Assembly: GCA_001510575.1 (NCBI GenBank)
Contig: LNGK01000011.1
Location: 643,459-707,458 of the forward strand
Origin: Knoxdaviesia capensis
Lineage: Eukaryota; Ascomycota; Sordariomycetes; Microascales; Gondwanamycetaceae
Length of the DNA stretch: 64,000 nt
Direction: 5' to 3'
The notes below the pieces were generated by a model that saw nothing but the letters and a program-made list of their open reading frames with translations, did not search any database and was not told the DNA's origin. Below, one piece after another: positions 62,594-64,000 of this stretch (the first letter of the stretch is position 1; every line of letters begins with the position of its first letter). The position numbers were made by a program, and so were the translations under genes.

Positions 62594-62996
62594 ATGGTGC
62601 TCGAGTTGGACAACTTGCATTTCTGGTCAAGTGTGGCCTACGATGCGGCCGTGTCCTGGACAGAGTCCAGAACTCTAAGGGGTGTACGGCACCACTACAC
62701 CAACTCCAAGCCACACATACTTCGTGATCCCACCTTGCCCGCATACACACATCGCTGGAGAGGAGAGGACCAGAAGCAAAAAAGGAGATACCGTCATATC
62801 CGATACATCATTCTGCGGACATAAGAGACAGTTGGCAGGATGGTCTGTTTGCTCTGACACGGCCACGCTAGAACAATGGCTTTGTGGCGAGCGCGGCTTC
62901 CGTGTCCCTTCTTCCTTTTGCGGATGGCGCGGCGCGGGCTGGTTGAACGGCCAGAAAACCAGCTGGCTACCGTCACAGTTACACGGAAGCCAATAA
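62594..62996 (+). CDS. Candidate two-exon Cys/Trp-rich protein, 117 aa
   Basis: Exon 1 62594-62630 (ATG; the frame is open further upstream) and exon 2 62680-62996; a 49-nt intron GTGTGG...TCTAAG, phase 1. Exon 2 reads YGTTTPTPSHTYFVIPPCPH, GDTVISDTSFCGHKRQLAGW, SDTATLEQWLCGERGFRVPS: five cysteines with repeated Trp and Gly, which would fit an extracellular domain. Without splicing, exon 1 continues to 62824 in a Lys/Arg-rich frame. No family is recognised. Confidence 0.4.
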
Positions 62997-63097
62997 TTTC
63001 CCGCACCCAGCCTAGCTGGAGGGGGCCAGATGAACTGGGCAGTGCAGCGCATACCAACAGAGTGCGAAAAGGCGGGAACTGTTCCTAATTGGCGAAG

Positions 63098-63334
63098 ATG
63101 CGAGATACAGAACGCCTCCGAAAGAGAGGGGGTCTAAATCTAGGCCGCGAGATACTACCACGACCCGGGAAACCAGAGACGCAACGACACTGCGAAGGGG
63201 GGGGAAACGACATGTGGATGGCGTTTCTGGTGGGCAGCCTGGCGCTGAATGTTTTCACGCAGGCAGACGCCAGGGTTACGCAGGGCTCCAGTCAATCCAA
63301 TGCGCCCTCCCTAGTTCAGCATGTCGGCAGCTGA
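63098..63334 (+). CDS. Candidate 78-aa single-pass membrane protein
   Basis: A complete ATG-to-TGA frame: a charged N-terminus (MRDTERLRKRGGLNLGREIL), one membrane-length hydrophobic stretch (MWMAFLVGSLALNVF) and a polar end (ARVTQGSSQSNAPSLVQHVG). Another plus frame (63214-63660) and a 218-codon minus frame (63311-63967) overlap downstream. The function is unknown. Confidence 0.4.
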   Translation: MRDTERLRKRGGLNLGREILPRPGKPETQRHCEGGGNDMWMAFLVGSLALNVFTQADARVTQGSSQSNAPSLVQHVGS

Positions 63335-64000
63335 GAGTCTTTTGGAGACAGAGAGAGAGAGGGAGGGGGACATGGCTGTGGCCGGATGGAGGGGGCCAGG
63401 CGATTGGTTCGCGATGCGAGCTGGCGGGAAGCTGGCCGGCCGGCGGATCTGGAGTCCAGAGCCACTATCGGACACGGCTCGGGGCGACGAAGTTGGGTCC
63501 GGTGGCGCCTCGCAGCGATCGCACGGCAGGACACGCCTCCTCACCAAAGCGGCGAAGGCAGAAGATGGAGAAGAGGAAGAGGCAAGACGCAGGAAACGGC
63601 GGAACGCCCGCTGGCCTGCGGTGGACAACCGGCAATACGAAGAATATTCATGCTGTGTGACGGGCGCTGCGCGTGCTATGGTGGCGTGGGAAGGCTCGCT
63701 CGCGCGATCGTTCTTTTCGCCACGGAGGAAGTCAGCCGTGAGCGAGAGAGCTGCGTATCTACACATACACGCACAGGCACACACAGGCGCACACACACAT
63801 ACCGCTCTCCGGGTTGGTGGCCGGGGCGGGTCACGACGGCGGCGGTGGTGGAAACGAGGTGCTCTGCAGCCAGCCGGTGCCAGGCCCGCGACATACCCAC
63901 GGGTCTCCGCTACCGGAAGAGGCGAGAGGAGGGGGGGGGGAATGTCAACAGAGCTGAGGGGTCTCACGGTGAGCGACCATGTTCGGGGAACACGGGGGGG

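Overview
This window looks like nuclear DNA of a eukaryote. Coding signal is broken into short stretches joined by GT...AG boundaries, dinucleotide microsatellites and homopolymer runs are frequent, there is one short Tc1/mariner-type non-autonomous transposon, and short telomere-like CCCTAACCCTA units are scattered through it. The DNA is rather G+C-rich without obvious CpG loss, which argues against a vertebrate. Small introns, some with a CTAAC-like branch site, would fit a fungus or a protist, but I cannot name the lineage. I found no rRNA or tRNA gene, CRISPR array, bacterial operon or virus.

A strong caution covers every CDS entry. No protein here belongs to a family I recognise. In this kind of DNA both strands carry many open frames that read like protein, and short GT...AG joins that keep phase are easy to find by chance. 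I kept candidates with an ATG-to-stop frame, a balanced amino-acid composition, or phase-compatible joins, and left out obvious shadows. Confidence values are set accordingly; treat the models as hypotheses for RNA-seq or homology testing.

Layout. 1-2.4 kb: purine/pyrimidine and poly-G low complexity. 2.7-3.64 kb: a 401-bp MITE with 96-bp terminal inverted repeats, present twice inside a perfect 469-bp duplication separated by one N, probably an assembly artefact. 3.6-7.2 kb: little signal. 7.2-20 kb: candidate genes on both strands, the most complex being a three-exon minus-strand model at 17.36-18.89 kb. 20-43 kb: scattered candidates, including cysteine-rich ones at 23.1-25.3 kb and multi-exon plus-strand models at 30.6-34.1 kb, with an 18-N gap at 37.15 kb. 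43.3-43.7 kb: a microsatellite cluster. 44-64 kb: the densest run of candidates, mostly plus strand, the best being the four-exon model at 55.57-56.66 kb and three-exon models at 59.5-60.4 and 61.4-61.8 kb.

The products that can be read are mostly small (60-310 aa), often with a hydrophobic N-terminus or many cysteines, so secreted or membrane proteins may be over-represented. I see no shared pathway.
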